A stretch of DNA of 64,000 nucleotides from Devosia neptuniae (GCF_025452235.1 NZ_CP104965.1:1980501-2044500); one strand, 5' to 3'. Shown: positions 16,530 to 25,540, numbered from the stretch's first letter. The notes: generated by a model from the sequence alone, not told the origin. Made by a program: numbers and translations.

Positions 16530-17555
16530 TCACCCCTCGGTCAGCTTGAACTCAATGCGGCGGTTGCGGCGATAGGCTTCGTCGTTGTCGGCGGGATCGA
16601 GCGGGGTGAATTCGCCAAAGCCGGCGGCGACCAGCCGATTGGGCGAGACGCCCTTGGTCACCAGATATTGTGCCACCGAAATGGCGCGGGCGGCTGACAG
16701 TTCCCAGTTCGAGGGGAAGCGGGCGTTCGAGATCGGACGCTTGTCGGTGTGCCCGTCAATGCGCAGCACCCAATTGATATCGGGCGGGATTTCGGTTTCG
16801 AGCTGCAATATGGCGGCGGCCAAGGCATCGAGGTCGGGCGTGCCGCCGGGCTGGATATCGGCCTGGCCGGGGTCGAACAGCACTTCGGACTGGAACACGA
16901 AACGGTCGCCGACGACGCGCACATCGGCACGACCTTCCAGGATTTGCCGCAAGCGACCGAAGAAGTCGGAGCGATAGCGGCTCAAATCCTGCACGCGCTG
17001 AGCCAATGCCAGATTGAGGCGGCGGCCCAGATCGGCGATCTGGGTGCGCGATTCGGTGTCGCGGCTTTCGGACGCTTCGAGCGCATTCTCCAGCGCGCCG
17101 ATCTGGGTGCGCAGCGCGGCCAATTGCTGGTTGAGCAGGGTGATCTGCGCATTGGCCTCGTCGGACAGGTCCTGGGCGTCCGCCAGCTCGGATTGCAGGC
17201 CCGCAATGGTCTCGTCCTTGCCCGCCAGCCCCGCGCCGATACCCGAAAGCTGGCCCGTCAGCTCGGCATTGTCGGATTGGGCGGTGGCGAGCGTGGCCGT
17301 CAGATTGGCGATCTGGGAGTTCAAGTCATCGGAATTGGAACGCTCGAGCTGCAGCAGGTCGGTGAGTTCGGCAATCTGGCTATTGAGCCGGGAGAGCGCG
17401 GTGTCGCGGCCCTGCAATTCCTGGCCCAGGAAGAACTGGGTCAACATGAACAGGGAGAGCAGGAAGATGATGACGAGCAGCAGGCTCGACAGGGCGTCGA
17501 CGAAACCGGGCCAGTAATTGGCCTCGATGCGCCGGCGGGAGCGGGCTCCTGGCAT
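16530..17555 (-). CDS. MotB-like OmpA-domain protein, partner of the channel gene
   Basis: A 341-residue protein with one N-terminal membrane helix (about 18-42). An Asp in the sequence GFVDALSSLLLV lies at the start of that helix, the position of the ion-binding Asp of MotB, TolR and ExbD. A long coiled coil (about 45-195) with many Gln, Leu and Ala residues follows, then an OmpA/MotB peptidoglycan-binding domain with IDGHTDKRPI and NWELSAARAISV. It starts at ATG 17555, overlapping the upstream channel gene by one base (TAATG). The pair looks like an ion-driven stator; there are no flagellar genes nearby. Function unknown. Confidence 0.85.
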   Translation of the reverse strand: MPGARSRRRIEANYWPGFVDALSSLLLVIIFLLSLFMLTQFFLGQELQGRDTALSRLNSQIAELTDLLQLERSNSDDLNSQIANLTATLATAQSDNAELTGQLSGIGAGLAGKDETIAGLQSELADAQDLSDEANAQITLLNQQLAALRTQIGALENALEASESRDTESRTQIADLGRRLNLALAQRVQDLSRYRSDFFGRLRQILEGRADVRVVGDRFVFQSEVLFDPGQADIQPGGTPDLDALAAAILQLETEIPPDINWVLRIDGHTDKRPISNARFPSNWELSAARAISVAQYLVTKGVSPNRLVAAGFGEFTPLDPADNDEAYRRNRRIEFKLTEG

Positions 17556-18541
17556 TAGTTCCGCCGCTCGCTATCAGCCTGGGACAGCACGGCCTCGATC
17601 AACTCACGCAGCTTCTGATTGGTTTCGGCCTGATCGGTAATGTGCTTGCGCAAATCGTCCTGTTCGGTGCGGATGTGCTTGACCAGCCCGTCAATGCCGC
17701 GCGCCAGTTCGGCCATGGCGCGGATGGCGTTCTGCGAGGAATTCTGGTTTTGCATCGAGCTGCCGAGCTTGTCGAACATGGCCTGCATTTCGGGGCCACC
17801 CGCATTGGCCTGCATGGCCGAAACGGGATGGTCTAGCTCGGTCATCGAGGTCATCCAGTCTTCAAGATCGGTATAGAAGGCGTTCTGTGCCTGGCTGGTC
17901 TGCAGGTCGAGGAACCCCAGCACGAGCGAACCCGCAAGACCGAACAGTGAGGAGGAAAACGCGGTGCCCATGCCGGCCAGCGGCGCCGACAGGCCCTCGC
18001 GCAGGCTCGAGAATTGCGCGGCGCTGTCGCCATTGGTCACGTCGAGCGAATTGATCACGCCGGCAACGCTGCTGACGGTTTCGAGCAGGCCGTAAAACGT
18101 GCCCATCAGGCCCAGAAACACCAGAAGGCCGGTCAGGTAGCGCGAGGTATCCTTGGCTTCATCGAGCCGGTTGCCCACGCTATCGAGGATCGAGCGCATG
18201 GAAGAGGGCGTGATGATCGCTTCCCCGATCCGCTCGCGCAGCAGGCCCGCCACCGGCGCCAGCAGTACGGGCGGGCGCACATTGGTCACATTGCCGTCCT
18301 GCAGCGAATTGACCCATTTCACCTCGGGGAAAAGGCGGAATATCTGGCGGAAGCTGAGGAAAATGCCGACGAACAGGGCCAGGAAGATCATCGAATTGAT
18401 GAACGGATTGGCCCAGAAGAAGGTGACGATCGTGGTGAACAAGATCGCCCCAACCAGCGCCACCAGCACCAGAAAAATCACGATCTTGATGAGGTAAACA
18501 GTCGGGCTGGCGAGATGGTATGGATCGTAGCCTTGCGTCAT
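17555..18541 (-). CDS. MotA/TolQ/ExbB-like channel protein
   Basis: A 328-residue membrane protein. Two N-terminal helices (about 15-42 and 47-66) are followed by a cytoplasmic stretch, then two helices that carry the MotA/TolQ/ExbB signature: LTGLLVFLGLMGTFYGLL (about 138-158) and GMGTAFSSSLFGLAGSLVLG. The C-terminal 110 residues are cytoplasmic and helical, with a Met/Gln/Asn-rich segment. It would form the ring around the MotB-like partner and pass protons or Na+. Separate from the genuine TolQ at 43304, so this is a second system. Confidence 0.85.
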   Translation of the reverse strand: MTQGYDPYHLASPTVYLIKIVIFLVLVALVGAILFTTIVTFFWANPFINSMIFLALFVGIFLSFRQIFRLFPEVKWVNSLQDGNVTNVRPPVLLAPVAGLLRERIGEAIITPSSMRSILDSVGNRLDEAKDTSRYLTGLLVFLGLMGTFYGLLETVSSVAGVINSLDVTNGDSAAQFSSLREGLSAPLAGMGTAFSSSLFGLAGSLVLGFLDLQTSQAQNAFYTDLEDWMTSMTELDHPVSAMQANAGGPEMQAMFDKLGSSMQNQNSSQNAIRAMAELARGIDGLVKHIRTEQDDLRKHITDQAETNQKLRELIEAVLSQADSERRN

Positions 18542-18699
18542 CTTTGCCGGAACCTTGCCTCATGCGCGCAAATCACTGCCAAGACTAGTCAGTGCAGCGT
18601 GGCAGGGCAATGACAAAGGTTTGTGTGTTGGCCGCTGTCACAGAGGTTTCGTTTAGGCCGGATAGCGCTGTGCCCAGCAAACGTTATCCGGAGCCCGCC

Positions 18700-19413
18700 A
18701 TGTCCCTGGCCATGATCTCGCCCGATCTACAGGCATTTTCCCACACGCATCGTCCTGCAGCGCCGTACCATCTGGGCCAACGCTACAATCGGGACGGCAT
18801 TTTCCTGCCCGAGCGGGGCAATACCGTGGTGTGTCATCTGCAGGAGGGCTCGGACACCGAGCGGGTCCTGCATGCGGCGCGGCAGCGTTATCTCGACATG
18901 CCCGAAGCGCGCCAGCTGGCCTTCACGGCGGCGGAGAGCCTGCATATGACGCTGTTCCAGGGCATTATCGAAACCCGCCGCGAGCCGACCTATTGGCCGG
19001 CCGGCGTGCCGCTCGATACGCCCGTCGATACGATGACCGAGCTGATGCTGGAGCGGCTGGCGCCCTATGCGGGCGGGACGGCATTCGCGGTGGAAGCCGT
19101 CCGGGCGCTGCCCACGGGGCTGGTGGTACAGGGGATTACCGAAGCCGATCGCCGCGCTATGGCTGGCTGGCGCAATGATCTAGCGGCGCTGTTGGGTTAT
19201 CGGCACCCCGACCACGACAGCTACGAGTTCCACATCACCTTTGCCTATCTGATCGACTGGCTCGATGAGGCGGCGTTGCCCGCCTGGCAGGATATGCTGG
19301 ACGATGCCTTGGCCATGATCCGCGTGCAGGCGCCGGTGCTGGAATTGCGCACGCCGGCTTTCTGCAGCTTTGAGGATATGAACTGGTTCGAGGAGCTGCT
19401 GCCCCTCGGCTAG
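18700..19413 (+). CDS. DUF1868 protein (2H phosphoesterase-like)
   Basis: A 237-residue protein with two His motifs, SLHMTLFQG (about residue 85) and YEFHITFAY (about residue 175). This is the pattern of the 2H phosphoesterase fold, where two His-x-Thr/Ser motifs cut cyclic phosphates or RNA 2',5' bonds. DUF1868 is the closest family I know. The ATG at 18700 follows GGAG (18690-18693). Its stop shares CTAG with the convergent haemoglobin gene. The substrate is unknown. Confidence 0.75.
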   Translation: MSLAMISPDLQAFSHTHRPAAPYHLGQRYNRDGIFLPERGNTVVCHLQEGSDTERVLHAARQRYLDMPEARQLAFTAAESLHMTLFQGIIETRREPTYWPAGVPLDTPVDTMTELMLERLAPYAGGTAFAVEAVRALPTGLVVQGITEADRRAMAGWRNDLAALLGYRHPDHDSYEFHITFAYLIDWLDEAALPAWQDMLDDALAMIRVQAPVLELRTPAFCSFEDMNWFEELLPLG

Positions 19414-19880
19414 TCGGCCTTGGGAATATAGGGACCGCCGGTTTCGCCCCAGCCCCATTTGGGCATTGGTGCCTGTTCGGACACGCTCGCGCCGGGCACC
19501 GAATTGATGACGGCCAGCCGCGATCCCCATTCGAGATAGCCAACCAGCGCCGAAGCAAATTCGGGATCGGCCGGCAGGCCCAGATCGGTATAGGTGTCGA
19601 GCAGCAGGCTGATCCAGCGCCGCCGCATGGTCTCGCTCAAATGCCGGCCCAGATGGTGGCGCACCATTTCGGGGTGGCCGCCATGTTCGCGCGAATAAAG
19701 CGCGGGGCCGCCCAGTACTTCGGCGAGGAACAGCGCAACATGTTCGGGGTGGTCCGCCGCCATATGGGCGAATACCGGCGCCAGCACCGGATCATCGGGC
19801 ACGCGGCGGTAGAATTCGGCGGTCAGACGGCGCAACGGCTCAATGCCGCCGATCCATTCATAGAGCGTGGGCACTGCCAT
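19410..19880 (-). CDS. Group II truncated haemoglobin
   Basis: A 156-residue globin starting TLYEWIGGIEPLRRLTAEFYRR, with the B-helix Phe-Tyr and the proximal-His region MVRHHLGRHLSETMRRRW typical of group II truncated haemoglobins. Such proteins bind O2 or NO and are linked to nitrosative or oxidative stress. The C-terminus has a Trp-rich tail (PKWGWGETGG). It forms a single gene convergent with the DUF1868 gene. Confidence 0.88.
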   Translation of the reverse strand: MAVPTLYEWIGGIEPLRRLTAEFYRRVPDDPVLAPVFAHMAADHPEHVALFLAEVLGGPALYSREHGGHPEMVRHHLGRHLSETMRRRWISLLLDTYTDLGLPADPEFASALVGYLEWGSRLAVINSVPGASVSEQAPMPKWGWGETGGPYIPKAD

Positions 19881-19954
19881 GAGAAAACGCCTCCGGCAGC
19901 ATAGATGCGCAGCGGCCGGGCAAGATGCAAGCCTGGGCCGCTGCGGATTCGTCG

Positions 19955-20749
19955 TTACTGGATCGGCCTGAGTTGCTTCAGCAGCGCTGCATGCAGCGCT
20001 TCATTGCCGGCCACGACCTGGCCATTCCAGACCGAGCCGGGGCTGCCGGCAAAGTCGGAAATGGTTCCGCCGGCTTCCTTGACCATCAGCAGACCCGGCG
20101 CCACGTCCCAGGGCGCGAGCCCGGCTTCCCAGACCGCGTCATAGCGGCCGGCCGCCAGCCAGGCCAGGTCCATGGAAATCGAGCCGGAGCGGCGGATGCC
20201 GGCCACGGCGGGATTGATGGCGGCCAGCTGGCGCAGCTGTAGGCTGTCATTGGCCGTGCCCTGGGTCTTGATACCAGTGCAGACCACGGCATCGGCCAGA
20301 TGACGGCGGCCGCCAATGCGCAGGCGGCGACGATCGTTGACCCAGGTGCCGCCGCCCTTTTCGGCGGTATAGAGCTCGTCGAGCACGGGATTATAGATCA
20401 CCGAAGCCACGATCTCATTGGCGCGCTCAAGGGCGATGGCAACGGCAAAGAGCGGGATCGAGTGCAGGAAATTGGTGGTGCCATCGAGCGGGTCGATGAT
20501 CCAGCGATGCTGGCCATCGGTGCCGGTGACTTCCCCGCCTTCTTCCATCAGGAAGGCATAGGTGGGGCGGGCCTTTTTGAGTTCGTCGAACACGATCTGC
20601 TCGGCTCGCAGATCGGCCTTGGAGACGAAATCGGCCGGTCCCTTGCGCGAAACCTGCAGGTTTTCGACTTCGGCAAAGTCCTTGGTGAGCGAACGGCCAG
20701 CCTTGATCGCGGCTGAAACCATGACATTGAGAATAGCGGAACGTGCCAT
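19955..20749 (-). CDS. suhB: Inositol monophosphatase family protein
   Basis: A 264-residue Mg2+-dependent phosphatase with the metal-binding motifs MEEGGE, IDPLDGTTNFLHS, and APWDVAPGLLMVKEAGG. These are the signatures of the IMPase/SuhB family. It hydrolyses myo-inositol phosphate; SuhB also takes part in rRNA transcription in enteric bacteria, which may not apply here. It lies 2 nt after efp and is surely in the same operon, an order known in other Rhizobiales. Confidence 0.92.
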   Translation of the reverse strand: MARSAILNVMVSAAIKAGRSLTKDFAEVENLQVSRKGPADFVSKADLRAEQIVFDELKKARPTYAFLMEEGGEVTGTDGQHRWIIDPLDGTTNFLHSIPLFAVAIALERANEIVASVIYNPVLDELYTAEKGGGTWVNDRRRLRIGGRRHLADAVVCTGIKTQGTANDSLQLRQLAAINPAVAGIRRSGSISMDLAWLAAGRYDAVWEAGLAPWDVAPGLLMVKEAGGTISDFAGSPGSVWNGQVVAGNEALHAALLKQLRPIQ

Positions 20750-20751
20750 GA

Positions 20752-21318
20752 TCAGTCTGCCCGGCGCATATAGGTGGCTTCGGTGGTGTCGACGACGATG
20801 CGTTCGCCTACGGCAATGAAGGGCGGCACCATGACCTTGAGGCCATTCGACATAATGGCCGGCTTGAACTGGCTGGAGACGCTCTGGCCCTTCTGCACCG
20901 GATCGACTTCGGTGACTTCGAGGATGACGTTGGCCGGGAATTTGACGCCCAGTGGGGTTTCCTCGTGCATTTCGAGCGTGATCTTCATGCCGTCCTGCAA
21001 GAATGCGGCGCGCTCGCCGACGAAGTCCTTGGCCAGCTCGACCTGCTCGTAGCTGGCCTGATCCATGAACACCAGACTATCGCCCTGCTCGTAAAGATAG
21101 GTGAAGTCGCGGAATTCGAGTTCAACGGTTTCGACGGTCTCCGCCGAACGGAAGCGCTCATTGAGCTTGGTGCCGCCAAGGATGGCTTTGAGTTCGACCT
21201 GGGCATAGGCGCCGCCCTTGCCGGGCTTGACGTGATCGACCTTGACCGCGACCCAGAGCCGGTCCTGGTGGTTGACGACATTGCCGGGGCGGATTTCGTT
21301 GCCGTTGATCTTGGCCAT
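20752..21318 (-). CDS. efp: Translation elongation factor P
   Basis: EF-P relieves ribosome stalling at polyproline. The 188-residue protein starts at ATG 21318 with [15 protein letters not shown]. Lys34, in the tip loop KPGKGGA, is the residue that EpmA/EpmB would beta-lysylate. The three beta domains and the C-terminal [16 protein letters not shown] are complete. The modifying enzymes are not in this window. The cell makes at least one very proline-rich protein (TolA, 44475), a plausible client. Confidence 0.95.
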   Translation of the reverse strand: MAKINGNEIRPGNVVNHQDRLWVAVKVDHVKPGKGGAYAQVELKAILGGTKLNERFRSAETVETVELEFRDFTYLYEQGDSLVFMDQASYEQVELAKDFVGERAAFLQDGMKITLEMHEETPLGVKFPANVILEVTEVDPVQKGQSVSSQFKPAIMSNGLKVMVPPFIAVGERIVVDTTEATYMRRAD

Positions 21319-21367
21319 GAAGAAAGTCTTTTCTCGCTGTGGGGCGACGGGGCCGGCTGGCAACAAA

Positions 21368-21446
21368 CCTCATCCTGGGCTTGCCGAAATACCGGATCCG
21401 CGCGCCATGCCCGTTCGATCAGGGTTTCGACAGGCTCATCATGAGG
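21368..21446. repeat. Inverted repeat, family 2 (diverged copy)
   Basis: CCTCATCCTGGGCTTGCCGAAA (arm 21368-21389, 22 nt) faces TTTCGACAGGCTCATCATGAGG (21425-21446) with several mismatches. Core wording (TTCGACAGGCTCA, GATGAGG) is that of the element at 16415. It fills most of the 203-nt space between efp and the Sel1 gene. Confidence 0.65.
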
Positions 21447-21521
21447 CCGAATGACGACCCGCTGCGCTTAACCCGTGTGTGGCGGGCTTATTGCCCCAGA
21501 ATGCCCAAAGGTTCAAGGGTT

Positions 21522-22607
21522 TTACGGTTGGGGTGCCGGATCGCTGCTTTGCTCGGCCGGCGCGGCAGGGGCCTCGTTCGGGTCGGTCGGCGCCGGCAGC
21601 ACTGGCGGGCCGTCCTGCGGCGCCGGCGTCGTGGTGGGAATAGTGGCAATGGTTTCGGCGGTTGGCGGGGTAGAGGGCCAGAAGCGGGCGCGCTCCTCCG
21701 CCTTGGCCAATTGGTCGCTGGGAATGGAGACCAGCAGCCGGTCGAGCGATGGATCGGACAGCCCTTGGCGCCGCGCCAAAGCACGCCACATGGCCGCGTC
21801 CTCGAGGCTGAGCGGCACGCCCTCGCCCACCGCCAGCAGCTTGGCATAGCGGTTCTGCGCCACGGCGTTGCCCGCCTCGGCAGCGCGCTGATACCAGCTA
21901 GCTGCTTCCTCGACATTCTTTTCCACGCCCTGGCCGAGATAGAGCAAGGTAGCGTAATCGATCTGGGCGGCGATCAGGTCCTGCTCGGCCGCCAGCTTGA
22001 CATATTTGGCGCCTTCGGCCTCGTTGGGTGCCAGGCCCGCGCCTTCGATCAGCATGGTGCCGTAGTCATATTGCGCCTCGGGCAATTCCGCGTCGGCGGC
22101 TTCCTTCATCAGGCTTGCCGCTTCCGTGAGGCTGGGCGAGGCATAGATGCCTTCGACATGCAGCAAAGCCAGGTTGTACTTGGCCGGAATATAGCCGCCC
22201 TCGGCGGATTTCTTGAACAGATCGGCGGCGCGCGCGCGGTTCTTGGGCACGCCGATGCCGTCCTGATAGTAAAGCGCCAGCTCGAACATGGCGAGCACGC
22301 CGCCATTATTGGCGGCCAGTTGGTACCAGCTGGCGGCGCTTTCATCATTCTGCGTCACGCCCAGGCCCTTGGCGTAGATTTCCGCAATCAGCGTCTGGGC
22401 GGCGGCATCACCCTTTTCGGCGCGCGGCAGGGCATATTCAAGCGCCGTCAGGAAATAGCCGCGCTGAAATGCGCCGAAGGCATAGTCCACATTGGCGCGC
22501 GGGCCGAAGACCTCGCTGCTGATGGCCTCGGCCGCTTCGTCCTGCGCCAAAGCGGGCAGGGGGGCGAGCGCCAGCAGCAGGGCGATGGCGGGGAGCAGCC
22601 GGGTCAT
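21522..22607 (-). CDS. Secreted Sel1-repeat protein
   Basis: A 361-residue protein with a Sec signal peptide (cleavage after LPALA, about residue 20) and about six or seven Sel1-type repeats (roughly residues 55-320), e.g. AAASWYQRAAEAGNAVAQ-like units. The last 60 residues are a Pro/Ala/Thr-rich tail. Sel1 proteins act as scaffolds for protein-protein contacts; this one is periplasmic. It overlaps the upstream thiE-like gene by ATGA, indicating translational coupling. Confidence 0.85.
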   Translation of the reverse strand: MTRLLPAIALLLALAPLPALAQDEAAEAISSEVFGPRANVDYAFGAFQRGYFLTALEYALPRAEKGDAAAQTLIAEIYAKGLGVTQNDESAASWYQLAANNGGVLAMFELALYYQDGIGVPKNRARAADLFKKSAEGGYIPAKYNLALLHVEGIYASPSLTEAASLMKEAADAELPEAQYDYGTMLIEGAGLAPNEAEGAKYVKLAAEQDLIAAQIDYATLLYLGQGVEKNVEEAASWYQRAAEAGNAVAQNRYAKLLAVGEGVPLSLEDAAMWRALARRQGLSDPSLDRLLVSIPSDQLAKAEERARFWPSTPPTAETIATIPTTTPAPQDGPPVLPAPTDPNEAPAAPAEQSSDPAPQP

Positions 22608-23200
22608 GCAGTTTCCTCGAACGAAGCGGCGATCGCGGCAATGGCTGCGGCCGGAGAAGGGGCGGACCAGATGGAGTCCGAAAGGGCGAGGAATTCGGCG
22701 CCGTGATGCAGCCCGCTGGTTGCCGCCGGATCGCTGAACACGGCGGGAATTTCGAAGGTCTCGGCCCACCATTGCGCCAGATCGGCCGCTGCGGCGTCAG
22801 TCGGGCCGTGCAACGGGCCGAAGAACACATAGTCGACGTCCAGTTCACCCATGGTCATGGCATCATGCCGGCTGGTGATATTGCCGGCTCCCACAATGGC
22901 GGCAGGCTTGAGCGCTGCGATGGCGGCCTTGGCATCCTTGCTGCCAGTCGTGACGTGCACACCGTCGGCGCCGAGCTTTTTGGCCAGTGCCGTGTCGTTT
23001 TCCAGCAGAACCGCGCAGCCGGCGCCCTGGCCGATATTGACGATCTTGCCGGCAAGCGCGGCGTAGGCCGCGTCAGCCAATTCGCCCCGGCGCACCAGCA
23101 GCGCGGAGATTTCGGCAGCGCTCAATACGCTCATCAGGAGAGCGGGAAAGCTTTCCGGATCGGCGGCAGCGGGGGTGATGAGATAAAGCTGAGGGGCCAT
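22604..23200 (-). CDS. Thiamine phosphate synthase-like protein
   Basis: A 198-residue TIM barrel related to ThiE, which joins the thiazole and pyrimidine halves of thiamine. It has the LYLITP first strand, the LGADGVHVTTG phosphate/diphosphate loop, and DYVFFGPLHG. The usual ThiE catalytic wording is only partly kept, and no other thi gene is near, so the actual substrate may differ. The same gene order (fba, thiE-like, Sel1 protein, efp, suhB) is known from other Rhizobiales. Confidence 0.75.
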   Translation of the reverse strand: MAPQLYLITPAAADPESFPALLMSVLSAAEISALLVRRGELADAAYAALAGKIVNIGQGAGCAVLLENDTALAKKLGADGVHVTTGSKDAKAAIAALKPAAIVGAGNITSRHDAMTMGELDVDYVFFGPLHGPTDAAAADLAQWWAETFEIPAVFSDPAATSGLHHGAEFLALSDSIWSAPSPAAAIAAIAASFEETA

Positions 23201-23290
23201 GGCTTCCGGATACTCGACGCGCGTGCTCAATAGATCGCCATTTTGGCGACAAAAGGGACGGCTCTTGCAATAGGCGAAGTGGCAGGGCTC

Positions 23291-23331
23291 GCGCAAAGAA
23301 AATGCGCGCTCCGGGAGGGAGGCGCGCATTT
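23291..23331 (-). terminator. Terminator downstream of fba
   Basis: On the minus strand AAATGCGCGC (23331-23322) pairs with GCGCGCATTT (23309-23300), followed by TCTTT. It lies 38 nt after the fba stop and before the thiE-like gene. Confidence 0.75.
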
Positions 23332-23368
23332 CAGATGCGACTGGGAGAACGTCGCAGGGAACTTTATG

Positions 23369-24397
23369 TCAGGCGGCGCGGTCCAGCTCGCCCGTCCAGG
23401 TGCCCAGCGCCGCCAGGGAATTCATATGGGCGCGGTGGCTGAAGGCGGCCTGGGCCTGGGGGAAATTCTCGCGGCGGCCGGCCCAGGTGCGCAGGGCAAC
23501 GTTCTGCAGCGCGCGGCCATAGGAGAAGGTCATCGGCCAAGGCTTGCCGGGGATGCGGTTCATGGCCGACAGATGCGCGGTGGCTTCTTCGTCGGTCTGC
23601 CCACCCGAGAGGAACGCAATGCCGGGCACTGCAGCGGGCACGTGCTCGCGCAACACTTCGACCGTACGCTTGGCGACGTCCTCAACCGAAGGGCGATCGC
23701 GCGAATTGATGCCGGGCAGCACCATATTGGGCTTGAGCAGCATGCCGGAGAGATCGACACCGGCGAGGCGCAGTTCCTTGAACACGTTTTCCAGCACCTC
23801 ACCAGTCACGGTCGCGCAACGCTCCAGCGAATGGTTGCCCGGCTCGCCATCGCCGACCACTTCGGGCTCGACCACCGGCACGATGCCGGCTTCCTGGCAG
23901 AGAATGGCATAGCGGGCCAGCGCATGGGCATTAGCCCGGATATTGTTGCGGGTGGGGGCGATGTCATTGATGGTGATGACGGCCCGCCACTTAGCAAAGC
24001 CGGCGCCCAGGGTGGCATAGCGGGCGAGGCGTTGGCGCAGGCCATCAAGGCCCTCGGTGATCTTTTCACCGCCATCGCCGGGCATGGGGAACGTGCCCCG
24101 ATCGACCTTGATGCCGGGAATGACGTCGGCATCGGCCAGAATGGCGCGGAACGCAGTGCCATCGGCGGCGGATTGCTCGAGTGTCTCTTCGGTCAGGATG
24201 ACGCCCGAAATGTAGTTCTGCATCGCATTGGTCGAGCGGAACAGCATCTCGCGATAGTCGCGTCGCAGATCGAGCGTATTGGGCAGGTTGATCTTGGCGA
24301 AACGCTTGCCGATGGTGCCTTCGGATTCGTCGGCAGCCAGAATGCCTTTGCCGGATTCCATCAATTTCTGCGCGATGGCGTTAAGCGACTTCGTCAT
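23369..24397 (-). CDS. fba: Class I fructose-bisphosphate aldolase
   Basis: A 342-residue Schiff-base aldolase that splits fructose 1,6-bisphosphate. The Schiff-base Lys is in GMLLKPNMVLPG (Lys222 by my count), the second active-site Lys in GFAKWR, and the N-terminus has GKGILAADES. It starts at ATG 24397. The class I form, rather than the metal-dependent class II, is usual in rhizobia. The upstream region contains three ATTAGAC repeats, which may be regulatory. Confidence 0.95.
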   Translation of the reverse strand: MTKSLNAIAQKLMESGKGILAADESEGTIGKRFAKINLPNTLDLRRDYREMLFRSTNAMQNYISGVILTEETLEQSAADGTAFRAILADADVIPGIKVDRGTFPMPGDGGEKITEGLDGLRQRLARYATLGAGFAKWRAVITINDIAPTRNNIRANAHALARYAILCQEAGIVPVVEPEVVGDGEPGNHSLERCATVTGEVLENVFKELRLAGVDLSGMLLKPNMVLPGINSRDRPSVEDVAKRTVEVLREHVPAAVPGIAFLSGGQTDEEATAHLSAMNRIPGKPWPMTFSYGRALQNVALRTWAGRRENFPQAQAAFSHRAHMNSLAALGTWTGELDRAA

Positions 24398-24431
24398 GGA
24401 TATCAGCCTCAAGTGGTGAACTTGGTGGCAG

Positions 24432-24479
24432 ATTAGACTTTCGTCACGCCGGCTTCGATTAGACCTAGGGTTATTAGAC
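24432..24479. promoter_or_regulatory. Three ATTAGAC repeats upstream of fba
   Basis: The heptamer ATTAGAC occurs at 24432-24438, 24458-24464 and 24473-24479, all in the same orientation (GTCTAAT when read toward fba). Spacing is 26 and 15 nt. It lies in the 106-nt gap before fba and could be a binding site for a carbon regulator. No known consensus is assigned. Confidence 0.4.
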
Positions 24480-24503
24480 GAAAGATGTATCTTGTATGGT
24501 AGA

Positions 24504-25013
24504 CTAGACCGTGGGCCCTTTTAGATCGAGCAGGGCGTCGGGCCATGGTCGATCACCAAGCTCAGCGACCATGCCGCCGCGATAGACGAACTGCTTGATT
24601 TCTCCGTGCTCGGTGAACCGCGTTTGCGTGGTCATGCGGCGATAGCCCGATGACAGATAGCGTTCGGGTTCGAACGCGAAGAGCACCGCAAAGCCAATAT
24701 TGGCGTTGACCAGGAACTGGTGTGCCGCTGCGATGAGACGCTTTGACAGCCCCTTGCCGCGATAGTTCGGCGCGATGGCAACGCCGCCCAGAATTCCAAT
24801 CGTCATGGGCTCTCCGCCGACGCTCACCTGTCGGATATAGGCTGCGAGATGCCCTACAACCGTGTCATCATCCAGCAGCAGAATGAGCTTCCGGGGTATC
24901 TCGCCCTGGTAATATTGTCCGGCCATGTCGGGAAATGCCAGATCAAGCAGATCTTGGGTCTGCCTTGCCAACGCGCCGCCAAGCTCGGAATGGTCGATGC
25001 TGACCAGTTGCAT
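24504..25013 (-). CDS. GNAT-family N-acetyltransferase
   Basis: A 169-residue protein with the acetyl-CoA binding segment IAPNYRGKGLSKRLI (R-G-K-G-L loop) after the beta-4 strand GGVAI. The FAFEPERYLSSGYRRM stretch matches the GNAT motif B region. The ATG at 25013 lies 11 nt past the stop of the second GNAT gene, so both are likely cotranscribed with pgk. The substrate is unknown. Confidence 0.8.
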   Translation of the reverse strand: MQLVSIDHSELGGALARQTQDLLDLAFPDMAGQYYQGEIPRKLILLLDDDTVVGHLAAYIRQVSVGGEPMTIGILGGVAIAPNYRGKGLSKRLIAAAHQFLVNANIGFAVLFAFEPERYLSSGYRRMTTQTRFTEHGEIKQFVYRGGMVAELGDRPWPDALLDLKGPTV

Positions 25014-25024
25014 GGCTGGCACTC

Positions 25025-25534
25025 CTACCAATAGCGGAACACCAGGCACGCATCACCATTCGGCGTTGCGGCCGCCTTGTCCAATTGGCCACCCAGCCGC
25101 TGAGCGAGCTTGATCGAGGGGGCGTTGTCGGGGTCGATGTAGGACACAAGACTTGGTGAGGCGATCGTCAGGCGCGCGTAGTCTCTGGCGGCTTTTGCCG
25201 CCTCGAGGGCAAAGCCTTGCCGTTCGAAACCTTCAAACAGCACCCAGCCGATTTTGGTCTCGGGATATTCTGGAGGTCGGCACACGGCGACTTCGCCGAT
25301 GCATTGACTGCTCGCCGTAATGTCGATCGCCCAACCGCCCATGCCACAGATTGGCCAATGGCCCACCGAGTTCATGAAGTCCCGCCAAACGACGGCTGGG
25401 GCTCTGCGGCCGCCGACGAAGCGTGAGCGGTCGGTCGTATAGAGCGCAACCAGCAGATCGAAGTCGCTGCGCCGTTGTGGGCGCAGCGTCAGCCGTTCGG
25501 TCGTCAGCGTCGGAGCGACCACCGGATGAGGCAT
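25025..25534 (-). CDS. RimJ/RimL-type GNAT acetyltransferase
   Basis: A 169-residue protein opening with LTTERLTLRPQRRSDFD, the standard N-terminus of RimJ/RimL-like acetyltransferases. The Gln-Gly-Phe-Ala segment (FERQGFALEAAKAARDYA) binds acetyl-CoA and the SYIDPDNAPSIKLAQRLG stretch completes the fold. It begins 6 nt after the pgk stop. Substrate unknown, possibly a protein N-terminus or an antibiotic. Confidence 0.85.
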   Translation of the reverse strand: MPHPVVAPTLTTERLTLRPQRRSDFDLLVALYTTDRSRFVGGRRAPAVVWRDFMNSVGHWPICGMGGWAIDITASSQCIGEVAVCRPPEYPETKIGWVLFEGFERQGFALEAAKAARDYARLTIASPSLVSYIDPDNAPSIKLAQRLGGQLDKAAATPNGDACLVFRYW

Positions 25535-25540
25535 GTCTGC

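Noticed and set aside
16530-18541. Zorya-type antiphage system (ZorA/ZorB)
   Set aside because: The pair resembles ZorAB in being MotA/MotB-like, but there is no ZorC, helicase-nuclease ZorD or HNH ZorE nearby, and neighbours are an ABC exporter and a phosphoesterase. ZorA also has a much longer tail.
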